Shown here piece after piece: positions 10,976 to 49,698 of a stretch of DNA of 64,000 bases. Source of the stretch: Rhabdophis nuchalis (Eukaryota; Chordata; Lepidosauria; Squamata; Natricidae); assembly GCA_039707465.1 (NCBI GenBank), contig CM077643.1, positions 243,930,167 through 243,994,166 of the forward strand, in the 5' to 3' direction. Below the pieces are notes generated by a model. It did not search any database. It had not been told where the DNA came from and saw nothing but the letters and a program-made list of their open reading frames with translations. The position numbers and the translations under genes are program-made. Numbering within the stretch: position 1 is the first letter of the stretch; each line of letters opens with the position of its first letter.

Positions 10976-11117
10976 AATAAACTCAACATACTCATGTCAT
11001 GATGAATTGATCAATCACTTCCCAAATACGAGAAACAGTGTAAGATTAAACTGACAGCACCCCTTTCAAGAGAAAAGGCATTTTGACACCTCTTGACACT
11101 TGCCAAAATTCCACTTA

Positions 11118-11272
11118 AAAATCAAGAGTTGTGGAGATCATCTAGTTCAACCTACTGTCCAGTTCAAGGATCTGCTAAGCTCATCCCTGAGAGATAGCCA
11201 GGCAGACTTTGGTTAAAAATCTCAACGTACGTTTTAAAAAAAGTAGGTTGAACTAGATGATCTCCACAATAC
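11118..11272. repeat. Inverted pair of LINE-tail fragments
   Basis: 'gtggagatcatctagttcaa' at 11131 and its complement 'ttgaactagatgatctccac' at 11248 face each other about 100 bp apart. Confidence 0.55.
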
Positions 11273-11834
11273 TTTCCTGCCCTCACATCCTAGTATTATA
11301 GTCCATTGCTTGAACTATGCACTTTAGAAGCAGAAGGCAAAGCAGTGCAATATAAATTATTCAGACTTCCGAGTGGAACAATACCCTGCCTGAGTGGAAC
11401 AATATCATTTTCCTGCCCCTCTATATCAGAGGCTTCAGTGTCTCGGTTCCAGTTCCACAAATGTGAGTCAGCCACTTACATTGGCATACTCCTATCCAGT
11501 TTCGTATTCAGAGTGTAGTCTGAGAATACAGAAGTCATACATGGACATTCTCCATTGGAAATACATACGGCTTACAATGTAAAGCAGCAGTCCCCAATTT
11601 TTCCAGCTTGACAGATATGGAGGGGAGAGGAGATGGTTCTGTGTGAGCAGCAGGCATGCACTGGAGTGAGTGCAGCTTCATTTGCACTCGCTACTCACAC
11701 AAATGAACCTTTGCATGTATTCTGAATGGGTTGCGACCTGGTAGCGGGCCGTGGCCTAGGGCAGGGGTCCCCAACCCCCGGTCCGCGGACCGGTGCCGGT
11801 CCGCGGCTTCATAGGAACCGGGCCGCAGGGCCGG

Positions 11835-12232
11835 CGAGGAGGAGGGAGTAGCCCCCTGGGCAGAGGATGGGCGAGTGCGCCTCCACCACCTCCTTCCGAC
11901 GGCCACCGTGGCGCACTGCACTTTCCGGGGCTTCCTGGAGGGGCCAGCATGTCGACTGGGGAGGTTATCCCGCAGCGGGCGGGCGAAGGACCCAAGCTGC
12001 GTGCCGCCAAAGCCATCCGGGCGCCGCACGCCCAGCCCCGGACGGCTTCGGCAGCACGCAGTGCGCCGCGGTGGCTGTCGGAAGGAGGTGGTGGAGGCGC
12101 GCTCGCCCATCCTCTGCCCAGGGCGCTGCTCCCTCCTCCTCGCCTGCACTAGCCGCAGCTCGGGTCCTCCGTTCGCTCGCTGCGGGATAACCTCCGCAAC
12201 CGACATGCTGACCCCTCTGCTGCTTCCCCGGG
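11835..12232. repeat. Interleaved inverted repeats A-B-A'-B'
   Basis: A (about 11835-11920) is complementary to A' (about 12057-12145); B (about 11930-12000) is complementary to B' (about 12152-12230). The order is crossed, not nested. Short ORFs in all frames here come from GC-rich sequence and are not called genes. Confidence 0.75.
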
Positions 12233-12300
12233 TGGAGGGAGGGAGAGAATGGCAGACACACAGAGAGGCAGACTTAGACAGAAAGAGAGAGAGAGGAAAA

Positions 12301-12367
12301 CACACACACACACAGACACACACACACACACAGTGACAGATGGGTGGGGGGGAGGAGAGAGAGACAG

Positions 12368-12430
<63 letters not shown>

Positions 12431-12665
12431 GAGAAAGAGAAAGAAAGAAAAATAGAGAAAAAAAGATGAATGGAGGGTGGGAGGGAGGGAGTGAAGGAAA
12501 GAAGGGGGAGGGAGGAGGAAGGGAGGAGTGAAAGAAGGAAGGAAGGAAAGAAAGAAAAAGAAAGAGGGATGGAGGGTAGGAGGGAAGGAAAGAAGGGAGG
12601 AAGGGGGAGGGAGGCAATGGAAGGAAGGAATGGAAAGGAAAAGAAAGGAAAGGAAAGGAAAGGAA
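12301..12665. repeat. Compound microsatellite (ca)n, (ga)n, gaaa/ggaa-rich purine tract
   Basis: (ca) repeats at 12301-12331, (ga)n at about 12371-12425, then a purine-only stretch of gga, gaaa and aagg motifs to 12665. Confidence 0.92.
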
Positions 12666-12882
12666 GAAATCTATTTTCCTATTTCCTTCCACCTCAAGCT
12701 ACCTGTTTGGTTAACCAGGTTAAAGATCAATTTTTCTCCCAGTGGTTATTTCAAAGGAATCACATCCTCTGAGTCATTTCCTGGATTCAAAGCAGCATCC
12801 CAAAGAGTCATGGGCTGCTTTTATATATAACGAGTGCCCATAAATCCATTTTTACCATCTTCAGAAGACCAAAGACCAGCCA

Positions 12883-12889
<7 letters not shown>

Positions 12890-12945
<56 letters not shown>
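12890..12945. repeat. (aaag)n microsatellite
   Basis: About 14 tandem aaag units, immediately followed by a family A fragment (aacttatgaccacaattgag). Confidence 0.93.
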
Positions 12946-12946
12946 A

Positions 12947-13085
12947 CTTATGACCACAATTGAGCCCAAAATTTTGGTTGCTAAGCAAGACTGTTAAGTG
13001 AGTTTCACCACATTTTCCAAGTTGGCCACGGGTCACATGACAACTGAGCCACTCCCACAAAAAAAAGCCACACCTTTTGGCTCTC
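12947..13085. repeat. Family A fragment inside the hAT-like element
   Basis: Starts ttatgaccacaattgagccc and keeps 'taagtgagtt' and 'gtcacatgac' before losing similarity. Confidence 0.65.
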
Positions 13086-13335
13086 AAAAGAAATTTCAGT
13101 AGTGGTACTGTTGATATTTGGCTCTATTGACTAATAGGTTTGCTCACCACTGCCCTAGACGGCCAAGTGAGCCGACTCCCCCCCCCCCACGTGCGCATGC
13201 ACTGCCTGTTCCCCCTCCCCCCCTCCTCCTCTAGGCCTGCCGGTCCGCAGAATTTTCTTTAAAATGAAACCGGTCCCTGGTGCAAAAAAGGTTGGGGACC
13301 CCTGGCCTAGGGAGTTGGGGACTGCTGATGCAAAG

Positions 13336-14085
13336 AGACTACTCTGTATCTTCTTAAGCAGAATCACCGGGACTCTCAAATCCCCTCCCTATCCGGCTTC
13401 CCATAGTTATTATTTATATCTGACAATATGAGAAATGCTTGATGGGTTATCTGCTAAAAGGAAGCAAGGTTATAGTATGCAATTGAAGGAAAACCAGGAA
13501 GCCTGAAATTGTGAAGTCCGTCTGGCAATAACAAAGAATGCTTATTCAAGTGTAATGAGCACGTGTAAAACTCGCAACAATGGGGGGTGGGGTGGGGGTC
13601 ACAAGCTGATAAAAATAATGAAGAGTTAAATATCTTGCAAACCTCAGCTAGAACTTAGGGATACAGATGGCCTGGAGCAAAAAGAATGTGTATAACTCCT
13701 GAAGCATTTATTAGGCAAAACGTAGGAATAGGGACGGCTAGAGACCAATAGAATAATTATTAGAACATTACTAAAATGTTTATTAGATGATATTTCTTAT
13801 ATATCCCATCTTATCCTGCCTTCTGCTTTAGTGAAAATGTATAAAGCTTTCTTAATTCTATTGTTCAAGCTCCCTTAGCATTTTGGCCAGGACCCCTTTT
13901 CTTGGAGCGCTTCAATAAAAGGAATCAAAACCTGAACCTCTTGTCTGGTGTTCTTCATCAGCCTCGGCACGAGACTCAGACCCAAATTGTGGACAACAGC
14001 TAAGCACCATGGGTGCTGAAAAGTGAATGAAAAGTGTGATCTCTGATATATGAGAGGACATCTTCTTAATGTTTGCAAGTGTAGC
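13336..14085. other. Intergenic, nothing recognised
   Basis: AT-rich; a G-rich patch at 13579-13600 is the only low-complexity feature. Confidence 0.5.
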
Positions 14086-14093
14086 ACTTGCAT

Positions 14094-14415
14094 CAGTGGT
14101 GGGTTGCAGGCGGTATGCCCTGGTACGGGGCTACCAGAGCCTGCCCAGAGCACCCGGTACCGTTCTGGTACGGTGCTCAGGAGGGCTCGCCTGCCCAAGC
14201 TGCTTACCTGTCCTTTACGCCTCTGGCGCTTCCATGCATGGCGCGTACAGCACCTGTGCAACACCCTGCTGAGCAGCTGGAGCATCACAAAGGCTTGCAG
14301 AAGCATCGCAGGCAAGTACGATGCACGTGTGCTTGCATACCGCACAGGTCCATGTGGGCAACATCGGGCCCGTTCCAACCGTACCGGTTGGAACGGGATC
14401 CGGAACCCACCACTG
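14094..14415. mobile_element. Non-autonomous hAT-like element (CAGTGGTGGG ends), 322 bp
   Basis: CAGTGGTGGGTTG at the left, AACCCACCACTG at the right, flanks ACTTGCAT and GCCTGCAT (6/8). The interior has its own inverted parts around 'ccggtaccgttctggtacgg' and 'ccgtaccggttggaacgg'. Confidence 0.75.
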
Positions 14416-15511
14416 GCCTGCATGTAAATAGAAAAGTCTGTATTCTTTAGCAAAGCAAAAGCAACAAATGTCAGGCATCAGTCTTTACATTAGCTGAATG
14501 TAGGACCCTCTATTAGCTTAGTTGAGGGAGATTTAAAGCATAGTAAAAAGTAAAGGTTTTTAATTCATGTTTTTTATTTTTTGAAAAATTTGCCCAAGAA
14601 TGCAAAATGTGAGATTTCACTATATTAATTTGAGTGTTACACTGAAAATTAAAAATTACAATTATCAGCATTTTTAAAAAATATACCTCCTTCCAGAGAA
14701 GTGACAAGAATGGGACAATTCGTTTCAAACCATACTTAATAAAGCACAATTTCAGCAGACTCCCCAGAGGAAATTTCAGAAGTGATCCAACTCACATGGA
14801 GGGCCCTTTTAATTACTGCCAACTATGAAACCATTTGAGGTTGTTGTTTTTTTAAAGTCAAAACTGGATTGTGTACTTACTGGCTATGCCCAGGACTACA
14901 AAGCTTTGGTTGGCTATTTTGATGATGCAATAAATTAAACATTCCAGTTGGTTTTGGAAGAAAAAAAAAGGACTTTGCCTATTGTCTCTCCACGCCCACT
15001 CCCAAATTCATAGTACCATTTTCTAGAATATAAATGCAAAAGAGCTAGTTGACAAGAATTTTTGTATTCCATAATGAAAGTGAAAATGAAACAAAAAACA
15101 GGAATGCTTGGTTTTCCCTTTTTGTCTCTTTAAGAACAATCTTACCAATTTAATATTGCAGGCAACTGCTCACATTTGCAAAGATCCACCACCTCAGCAG
15201 CATATCAACACAAAACACAAATAATGTTACATACAGAAACTTCCAGATGAGTTCCAAATGGCTCAATGAAGCCAGACAAGAGAAGTCTTTTAAGGGTGGT
15301 TGTTTTTTTTTAAAAAAAATTCTTCATTTTGTGAAGTAGATCATTTGGTGCAAAGTCCTCACCCTGAATTTGGTAGGTAACTTGAAAAAATGCATCCAGC
15401 AATATTAGTTCTCTTATTTATCAGTCCGTACATAACTTGCTTCATTTTCTGTTAACAGAATTAAGAATCTCTTCTTCATTAATACTGTATTGCTCCCATT
15501 TCAGCACCGCA
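14416..15511 (-). other. WDFY2 3' UTR/intergenic
   Basis: AT-rich and without recognised repeats. On the WDFY2 (minus) strand a candidate poly(A) signal AATAAA lies at 14573-14578 (plus-strand tttatt), about 0.93 kb after the stop; usage is unproven. Confidence 0.35.
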
Positions 15512-41811
<26,300 letters not shown>

Positions 41812-41957
41812 CTACAAAGGAACAAAATAGGACATTTTCAGGTATTTCCCTATAATGGAAAGCATCTCAGAAAGAAAATAGAAAAGTTCTAACTACAAGA
41901 AGTTAATTATCAAAGCTTCTGAAGGAATGAAATGAGAATTGGTCCCCTTGTACTCCT

Positions 41958-42346
41958 TGTAATCCTTGAATTATGACCACAATTGAGCCTAACATTTATG
42001 TTGCTAAGTGAGAAATTTGTTAAGTGAGTTTTGCCCCATTTTACAACTTTCCTTGCCACATTTGTTAAGTGAACCACTGCAGGTGTTAAATTAATAACAT
42101 GGATGTTAAGTGAATCTGGTTTCCCCATTGTCTTTGCTTGTCAGAAGGTTGTTAAAAGGTGATCACATGACCTCAGGACACTGCAACCCTCATAAATGTG
42201 AATCAGTTGTCAAGCATCCAAATGTAAATCACATGACCATGGAAATGCTGCAATGGTCACAAGTGTGAAAAATAGTAACTTTTTTTCGATGCGGTTGTAA
42301 CTTCAAACAAACGACAAGCCATCTGTTTGTGAATCAAGTATTACCT
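41958..42346. repeat. Family A element
   Basis: 'ttatgaccacaattgagcct' near the left and 'gtgaatcaagtattacctg' at the right, followed by TA. Confidence 0.72.
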
Positions 42347-42699
42347 GTACTAAAGCAGAAACTGCAGCTATGACTTAGACGGTCACCTAGCCCTCAGTTG
42401 AAGCATCATATTGATCCTGCATTTTTTCCTCATTTTATTTTTTGAACTAATGATGTTTTTCCAAATTATTCTTGTTATCATACATTCAGTTATTTTCAGT
42501 CAGCCAATAAAAACAAACATACCCTAATTTTAATGTTGCATAAATATGGAAGGCTTTTTTAAAATCCCTATGAGAGATAAGAGCGGAACGAAAATATTTT
42601 ATTAGAATACAAAGAACAGAGAAAGTATTCAGAAAAGTCCCTTGGCAAGCACAGGGAATACTTCTGCCCTTAATACTACTGATATGCTGTTTGTGTCAA

Positions 42700-43022
42700 T
42701 ATGAAGGTAAAGGTTCCCCTCGCGCATATGTGCTAGTTGTTCCCGACTCTAGGGAGCGGTGCTCATCTCTGTTTCAAAGCCGAAGAGCCAGCACTGTCCG
42801 AAAACATCTCCATGGCCATGTGGCCAGCATGACTAAATGCCAAAGGCGCACGGAACGCTGTTACCTTCCCACCAAAGGTGGTTCCTATTTTTCTACTTGC
42901 ATTTTTATGTGCTTTCAAACTGCTAGGTAGGCAGAAGCTGGGACAAATAACGGGAGCTCACTCAGTTACGCAGTGCTAAGTATTCAAACCACCAAACTGC
43001 TGACCATTCTGATCAAAGACGC
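42700..43022 (-). repeat. Squamate tRNA SINE ('ggtaaaggttcccctcg' type)
   Basis: Plus-strand landmarks: 'aaaggttcccctcgcgcata', 'agttgttcccgactctaggg', 'aaggcgcacggaacgctgtt', 'ccaccaaaggtggttccta', then a decayed tRNA-like head 'gtattcaaaccaccaaact'. I know this unit as common in squamate genomes. Confidence 0.75.
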
Positions 43023-44754
43023 TGTGTCAATATTATGTTCTTTCAAACTAAAGCTTGTGCATTGTCAATGCTTCAGAATGATGTAATATAACCTATTTCA
43101 TAAAGGTTTCATTTGCCCGTCTCACATATACATACACACCTGACTCTTCCATCACAAAAGCTCATAAACAATGTTTTGCCGAAACAAATGACTAGATTTC
43201 AGAAAGCAGACATGGCTTACTTGGCTTTGCCTTAGCATAACTAATTGTATTATCATTGTAATGTAATTGTAATGTTCATCCCTGCAGCATTCATGATTAT
43301 ATTTTCCCACTAGTGTCTTGTGGCATCTTTTAGGACCACGCAAAAGTAATTATGAGGACAGGTTATATTACATCAGAGATGGTTGTATGGTGCAATGAAG
43401 GCACAATAAACCACTAGTAGTGAAATGGCCTAAACAAACCATTACAGGAAGAAGTGTTATTAAATTTTGGATCCTAGCAATCCACAATATTATGTGAATA
43501 TTTGCAATTGGTCTTGGCATAATTATTAAATCAATTTTCTTGACAAAAGGACAGAGACAAAGATAATATTCTAATTCTAATCTAATATTTCATTAAAATT
43601 TAGCAAATACTAATAATAAAGAACCTTTAATTCTTCCAAAGCCATTTACATGAAGGACGCTACAAATATCAGGTCATCTCCAGAATAGTCAGTATTCGTA
43701 GCCACAGAGTCACTTCCAGTGGCACAGGCAACCATATAAATTTGATAGATTGGGGGAAGAGATGCAACATTAAAAAAAGAAGAAAGAATGGTGATATACT
43801 ATTGCTTGTCTACCACTTTCCAAGATCGTTCTTTGCAGGCCTTCTCTACTCTTATCTTCCTTTACCTTTTACTGCTCCTTTACCTTTTTTTCTTTTGCAT
43901 ATCTACCACCCACAAGCCATTGGGAAAAGATATATCCTAAGAATTATATTCAGTATTCAATATTAACTTCTTTGCCTATGGTTGAATAAAACAAACAAGC
44001 AGCTACTGGCTTCAGGGGGAGAAAAACAAAATAGGGGATTACAAACCAGAAAAACCAGTTTGGGGAAAATGGATATTATGCTCAGGGAGAAACTTTACTT
44101 AATGCTTGAATACACACATCTCCAAAAACACATCCCTGTAAAATTGTTCTGAAGGAATGAGCTAGAGTCAAAAAATGATGCAGAAAGAAAACAGCCTGTA
44201 TATATTTCTTACCTACATACTGACTTTTGAATGTTAATCAGCATATTTTGCAATAATTGCCATCTTTCATTTGTTGATGTCAAGACTGACTCGCACTTTC
44301 ACCTATATCCTGCTTCGCTCGCAGTTTGACAAAAAAAAAGGGAGAGGGATGGAATGGAATGCAAGGGTGGGGGGAATGGCATCCAAGCATCATCGGTTCC
44401 CGTGAGGCATTGGTCCCACCTCAAGGACACCACAAGCAGATGTCACAGCAGGGTCAGCTGGTTCCCATAACAAAATGAACAGAAGAGATTGGTGAATGAA
44501 TGGACCATGGGTGGCCCGTCTGGTAAGGGGGATGAACTATGCGTGCTTTTACACAGGAAGCCCAGAGCTGCTTTCGCTTCTTCTGTGCCGATGTGGTTTA
44601 TTTATACTTTTGGTAAAATAATGTACCAAGAATTTTGTAGATTCACCAACTGGACAGTTAACATTTAGGTTTATTGCAGTTGTCTCCAAATTGATGCTCC
44701 CTAGATGTGTGGGAAAGTAACTCCCAGATTCCCAGCCTGCTGAAAGCAATAGGT

Positions 44755-44918
44755 CAGCAGCCCCCAACCTTTGCGGCTTGGCGGCCTCGTTGGGTGAGGT
44801 GAAGGAGGAACCGGGATGCATGAGTGACAAGTTGGTGCATGAGTTGAGCTGTGTTCATGGCCCGATTCCAAATAGGCCACGGCGTGGGAATGGGCCTTGG
44901 ACCAGGGGTTGGGGACTG
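44755..44918. mobile_element. Non-autonomous hAT-like element, 164 bp, perfect duplication
   Basis: CAGCAGCCCCCAACC and GGTTGGGGACTG ends, same family as the nested pair at 11585-13327; CAATAGGT at 44747-44754 and 44919-44926. Confidence 0.85.
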
Positions 44919-45607
44919 CAATAGGTTGTCTCTTGCATTATCATGATATGCCACAGTCTGTTAATTTTACTTATGTATTTATTACAGTTATTTATATATT
45001 ACTTTCAGGATTACATACCTGTTAAGCAATATCATCAATATAATTTTAATAAATAGTATTTTTTTTTAAAAACAACTGCTGGAATTCTTCAGTTCAGAAA
45101 ACCAGTAGATGTATGGAACAAAGATGGTCTAAGATTGTAGATTATGTTAGCCTTATATACCTTTTAGAAACTATATATGGGGACCACAAAACTCAGAATT
45201 CTTAGCCAACTTCACTACGAATTCTAGGAACTATACATAACAGAGAAGTCTGTTTGGAGAAGGCCTTAAAATTCATTTTAAGTAAAGAGGCAATTACTTA
45301 TAGATATTTAATAACAGCTCAGCTGAAATTATAAACCAGAAATTTAATAAATTTTAAAAACAACCTTTGTTGCATCATCTTTCAGATGTGACTTAATTAA
45401 ATGTAACTGAGTGCAACAAATATAGAATATTTGATATTAGTTCACTATTTTTCAAGTTGGCACATCTTTTCTTTTCCATTCTCATGGCCCAGTTTTCCTA
45501 TTTCAATACATGCTACAACTTTCCACTATCAGATTAAGCCTTCACTTCAGGAAAATGGTAAATTTGTCTTCTATCTGATCTTTTGGTCTCATGTTTGTAT
45601 TTCCTCT

Positions 45608-45690
45608 TGAAACGCAAACCGCCTCACCACCCCGAGTCCCTTCGGGGAGCGGGGGGTGGTCTATAAATTTAATAAATTATTATTATTATT
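45608..45690 (+). repeat. LINE 3' tail with (att)n
   Basis: 'cccgagtcccttcggggagc', 'ggtggtctataaatttaata' and attatt repeats: the 3' end type of the insertion at 23310. Confidence 0.65.
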
Positions 45691-46937
45691 AAATACCCTG
45701 TTGTTTCTTAGTCTACTAGACTGGTATGTCTTTTCAACCCCATGATTTTTGCATTCTTTCCAAAACTATGTTGAAAGCACTGAAGTAAAATACAAACTTG
45801 AAAATCTGTCATTAGTACTTTACTTAAACGAGCAACAAATTAACAATTCCCTTTTGTTAAGTTAGTGGCCCACAATATAAGCCATAGTGCAAACATCAAA
45901 AAAATTGGGAAACTAATAACTGCAAAACTGTATCAACACTTTCAAGCAACAATGTAAGTAAATAAGGGTAGTGAAAAAAACTTTCTGGGATTTTTCAACC
46001 AAAAAGAATGGCCAGATTGTTAATTGATGAACTAACTTAGAAGGTATTGTGGGATATTTTTTTTCCTAGCAACAATTACTGGTCTACAAAATTATTTCTT
46101 AAATGTTTTATATTTTATTGTTCTGTATATTTATTTATTTGCCAAGCGCTATGTCGGTTGACACATGCCATCTTCTACAAGTAAGCAATTGTGGATGGGC
46201 CCCTTCTCTTTTCACATCTCTGCTCAAGCGCAGGATGGAAAGAGTACATGAATCCTGACAAGCTGGAAAAAACAGGAACTGGGTAAATGAGGGTATTGCC
46301 CCTTCCTGAAAGGAAGCAAGGAATAGCCACAAAGAAAGCAAGCATTGTATACAAAATCTAATTGCCTGACAGATGCCTTTTTTTCCAATGGAAAGATGTC
46401 GCCATTGTCAGAAAAGGCTTTGGTTATTATTCTTTTATGTTTTGAAAAGACACGCTTTTCTTTTCTTTTCTACATTTGCTTCGACTAAAGGCATCTCCAG
46501 TGATAAAGACGAAGCTGTACTACTTTTTAAAGTCTAGGTTGGTAGGTACTAACACACTGATATCCCCAATGTTTCCAAATCTATATAATAACCATTCAGA
46601 GAAGCTAAGAAAGGCTGAACACCCATTCTTTAATGAAGCAGCCACAATGAAGCTCATACAGGGCACAATGCAACATTCTTTCTCTGACACTCCCATGGCC
46701 TGATTCCCAGAACCAGTAGACTGAAAAGGACGGGGAGACTGAACGTAGGTGGTAATCCTCCATAGAGAGGTGGTCTTTGGAATATTGCACTTTACGTATT
46801 TCCCCAAGAGCTATACGATATAAAAGAATTGGTGACTTCTAGCGAGGCCTGAAAGATGAACTTATGGATGAAAAATCTCTGATGTATTGACAGGACTTAA
46901 AATCAAGAGGGCCGGTAAGCACTTCAAACGTCTAGCA

Positions 46938-47294
46938 CTGTGATGGTGAACCTATGGCACACGTGCCACAGGTGGAACACAGAGCCCTCTCTGCAGGCAC
47001 GCGGGTCATCACCCCAGCTCAGTTCCACCGTGCATGCGTGTGTACCTCCCACCAGCCTGTGGTCTTCAGATCTCTGCAATGCATGCGGGGGGCAGGATAC
47101 ATGCAGGAGACATGAGTGCATGTGCAGGGGGGTGGGGGAGTAAGGAGTCACACATGCATGCACAGGACACACACAAGGGGTTTGTGCACACATGCATGGA
47201 GGTGAGAGGGTGTGTGTGTCACACACGCACTGCATTATGGGTCCGCGCGTACACGCTTTTGGCATGCGACAACAAAAAGGGTGAGCCATTCCTG
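46938..47294. mobile_element. Non-autonomous hAT-like element, 357 bp, perfect duplication
   Basis: CTGTGATGGTGAACC at the left, GGTGAGCCATTCCTG at the right, GTCTAGCA at 46930-46937 and 47295-47302. Interior rich in catgcatg/cacaca motifs. Confidence 0.82.
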
Positions 47295-48937
47295 GTCTAG
47301 CAAATTTAGATATTAGAGAATTTGAGAGGAATTTCCTGGCCTTAGATGTCATAGGATGAAATCATTATTAAATCCCAAGAAAAGATGGGGAGATCCTAGG
47401 CAACAGCGAATATTTTTTTCTTTTTAATCCAGAACGTATGCCTTTATTGTTTTCTTAGATGTATATTCCGTGTTTCTGTCAAAGAGCTCAAGGTAAACTG
47501 CATAGTGCTTCCTCCTATTTTTATCACCCAGCAACACTGCGAAATAGGTTAGACTGAGAAAGTGGTTAATCCAGTAGGTTTCCATGAGGATGGACTAAAA
47601 TACACTTCTCTTCTTAAAAAAAAAAAACATTTTAAGTAGACCTTTCATAGAATCATGAATCACTTAACCTTTCCGCTACCAGAATCTACAAACGCCTCAA
47701 TTAAAAGTACTTCACATAACAAAGCAATAGAAGAAATCAAAGAGATCAATACAGTATATTTTACTTTAATACAGCCCAATCTAGAATACCTGCAGAAGCA
47801 AATTATCTTCTGTAAGATCAGGCCTAATGGATCCTTGAGAAACACAATATTTTTATTTTCACTTTATTTACAATAGGCAGCATTTTAACCATGCCATTTG
47901 GAACCTCCCATAATTGACTATTTTATAATGAGTATCCAAGTAGCAGCGGGGACTTAGCAAGCCCAAACTTGCATAAATCCAGACAAGGAAAGAATGAACA
48001 ATGAGAGATATAAACAAAGGACAGGTGATAGCATAGAAACACATTCAAATTTAGCAGGCTAAGAACAAGACAAGGTGCCAATTAGCATGCAGCCTGTAGG
48101 TTTGTTTCAAAAGTTCCCTACAAGAATACAATTTGTTTTAAATAGAAAAATGGCAAAACCTACAGGAAAGGAACAATAAATTAACAATGGCAACTTCTTA
48201 TAAAGAAAACGTATATAAAATGTTTTATAGATGGCATTTACCACCTGCTAGGTTAGCTAAAATATTTAAAAATATGTCTAGCAAATGTTGGAAATGTAAT
48301 CAAATGTGTGCAAAGATACGTAGGTGGCTAGAAAAAAATTATAGGGAAACATGTAGATTTGAAACCTGAACTGTTTTTATTAGGTATAATATCAGAAAAA
48401 AATGATAAGAAAATATGTATTTAATATTACATGTTTTAACAGCAGCGAGGATTATATTCACACAATAATGGAAAAAAGAAGATACACTGTAAGATGAAGA
48501 GATAGTCAAGAAGATATTAGATTGTGCAGAAATTGGGCAGACTGACACTGAAAATCAAACAGAAAGAAGATGCAGATTATTATCAAACATGGAATTTATT
48601 TTACCAGTGGCTGGAAAAAAGTGGTGGAGATTAAGTGTAAATTTATAATGTTAAGCAATAAGTACCCAGAAAACACACTAAGAAATATATTTAATAGAAA
48701 ACTAATATTTTTTTAATAAAAAGAATACAATTCATTTTACCACAATTTGTCCCTTCCCTGCTAATTGGTAGCGTGAGTGGGAAGCAGTGCAGAAGAGAGA
48801 TGGAGGCCATTCCATCACCTTGTGGCCCTAAACATCTATCTGCTTACGTCATCTCTACCCATCAATATGTCTCCAGTCGATTATGTCTGAAGAAATGCAA
48901 CCCTTGAGAAAAGGGGATGCCAATTTTTATGGCTGTA

Positions 48938-49085
48938 CAGGTAGTCCTCACTTAATGCTCCTAACTAGGAACGCAATTTCTGTTGCTAAGCAAAGCAGCT
49001 GTTTGGAAAAGCATCAGATGACCACCCCGCTTAGCAACACAGTTTTGGGATACCTGGTTGCGATTGTTAGTTGAGGACCGTGCTA
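48938..49085. repeat. Family A-related element, internally deleted
   Basis: TA then CAGGTAGTCCTCACTTAA; right end 'gttagttgaggaccgtgcta'. Only about 150 bp. Confidence 0.65.
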
Positions 49086-49432
49086 TCGTTAGGCGGATCC
49101 TCATGTTTCTCCTGCCCTGCTCCTCTACCTTTGGCTGGGCCCAGCAAGCTTCCTTCCATAGACAAGGCTGCCCTGCTGTCGTGCCTTCACTTCAACCCAC
49201 CTTTTTCCACACCATCTCCGGCCTTTTGGCCATCCTGCCCTTTGCCTCCAACATCCAGCCCTTGCTGCCCCCAACTGACCTTTGCCATTTTCTTCTACCA
49301 CTGCTGGCTAGGAATCCAGGCATGGGCAAGGGGGTAGCCCTGGGAAATGCGAGGTGAGCATGGCAAGGCGGTTGTTGGGCTCAGCTGAGGAGAAGAGTGC
49401 AGGGTGGAGCCAGCAGTTCATATAGGGTATGG

Positions 49433-49682
49433 CCATAATGGCGAATCTATGATGTGTGATCATAGGGGTCGCATGTGCATGCGCTGGGTGCATGCTCAGG
49501 GTTGGGTATGCATGCGCAGGGGCGGGGGAACGCAGGGGGTCACATGTGCATGCACAAGGCCGAGGTGCACCAAAAGGGCCCACACGCACATGGGGGTGGG
49601 GGGTACAGCGAGGTTGCATAAGCATTGCATTATGGTTCTGTATGCTTTCGGCATGCAGCAACTTAAATGTTAGCCATCACTG
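49433..49682. mobile_element. Non-autonomous hAT-like element, 250 bp
   Basis: CCATAATGGCGAATC and TGTTAGCCATCACTG ends, same family as 46938; flanks GGGTATGG/GGGTACGG (7/8). Confidence 0.78.
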
Positions 49683-49698
49683 GGGTACGGGAATCATG

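Larger units (their letters stand above)
11762..13304. mobile_element. Inner hAT-like element, 1543 bp, non-autonomous
   Basis: Starts CAGGGGTCCCCAACC, ends GGTTGGGGACCCCTG, with the perfect 8-bp duplication GCCTAGGG at 11754-11761 and 13305-13312. The interior has GC-rich interleaved inverted repeats (11835-12230), long purine microsatellites (12240-12665), an aaag array (12890-12945) and a family A fragment. No transposase is visible. Confidence 0.88.
11585..13327. mobile_element. Outer hAT-like element, interrupted by a second one
   Basis: Ends CAGCAGTCCCCAA and TTGGGGACTGCTG; flanks ATGTAAAG (11577-11584) and ATGCAAAG (13328-13335) match 7/8. Its sequence is split by the younger element 11762-13304. 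Confidence 0.7.

Noticed and set aside
11691..12692. 333-codon minus-strand open frame
   Set aside because: It runs through purine/pyrimidine microsatellites and the GC-rich inverted repeats inside the hAT-like element; no domain, and several other frames are also open.
46924..47352. 142-codon minus-strand Cys/His-rich open frame, zinc-finger-like
   Set aside because: It is generated by catgcatg/cacaca-rich sequence in an hAT-like element; Cys and His spacing is irregular.
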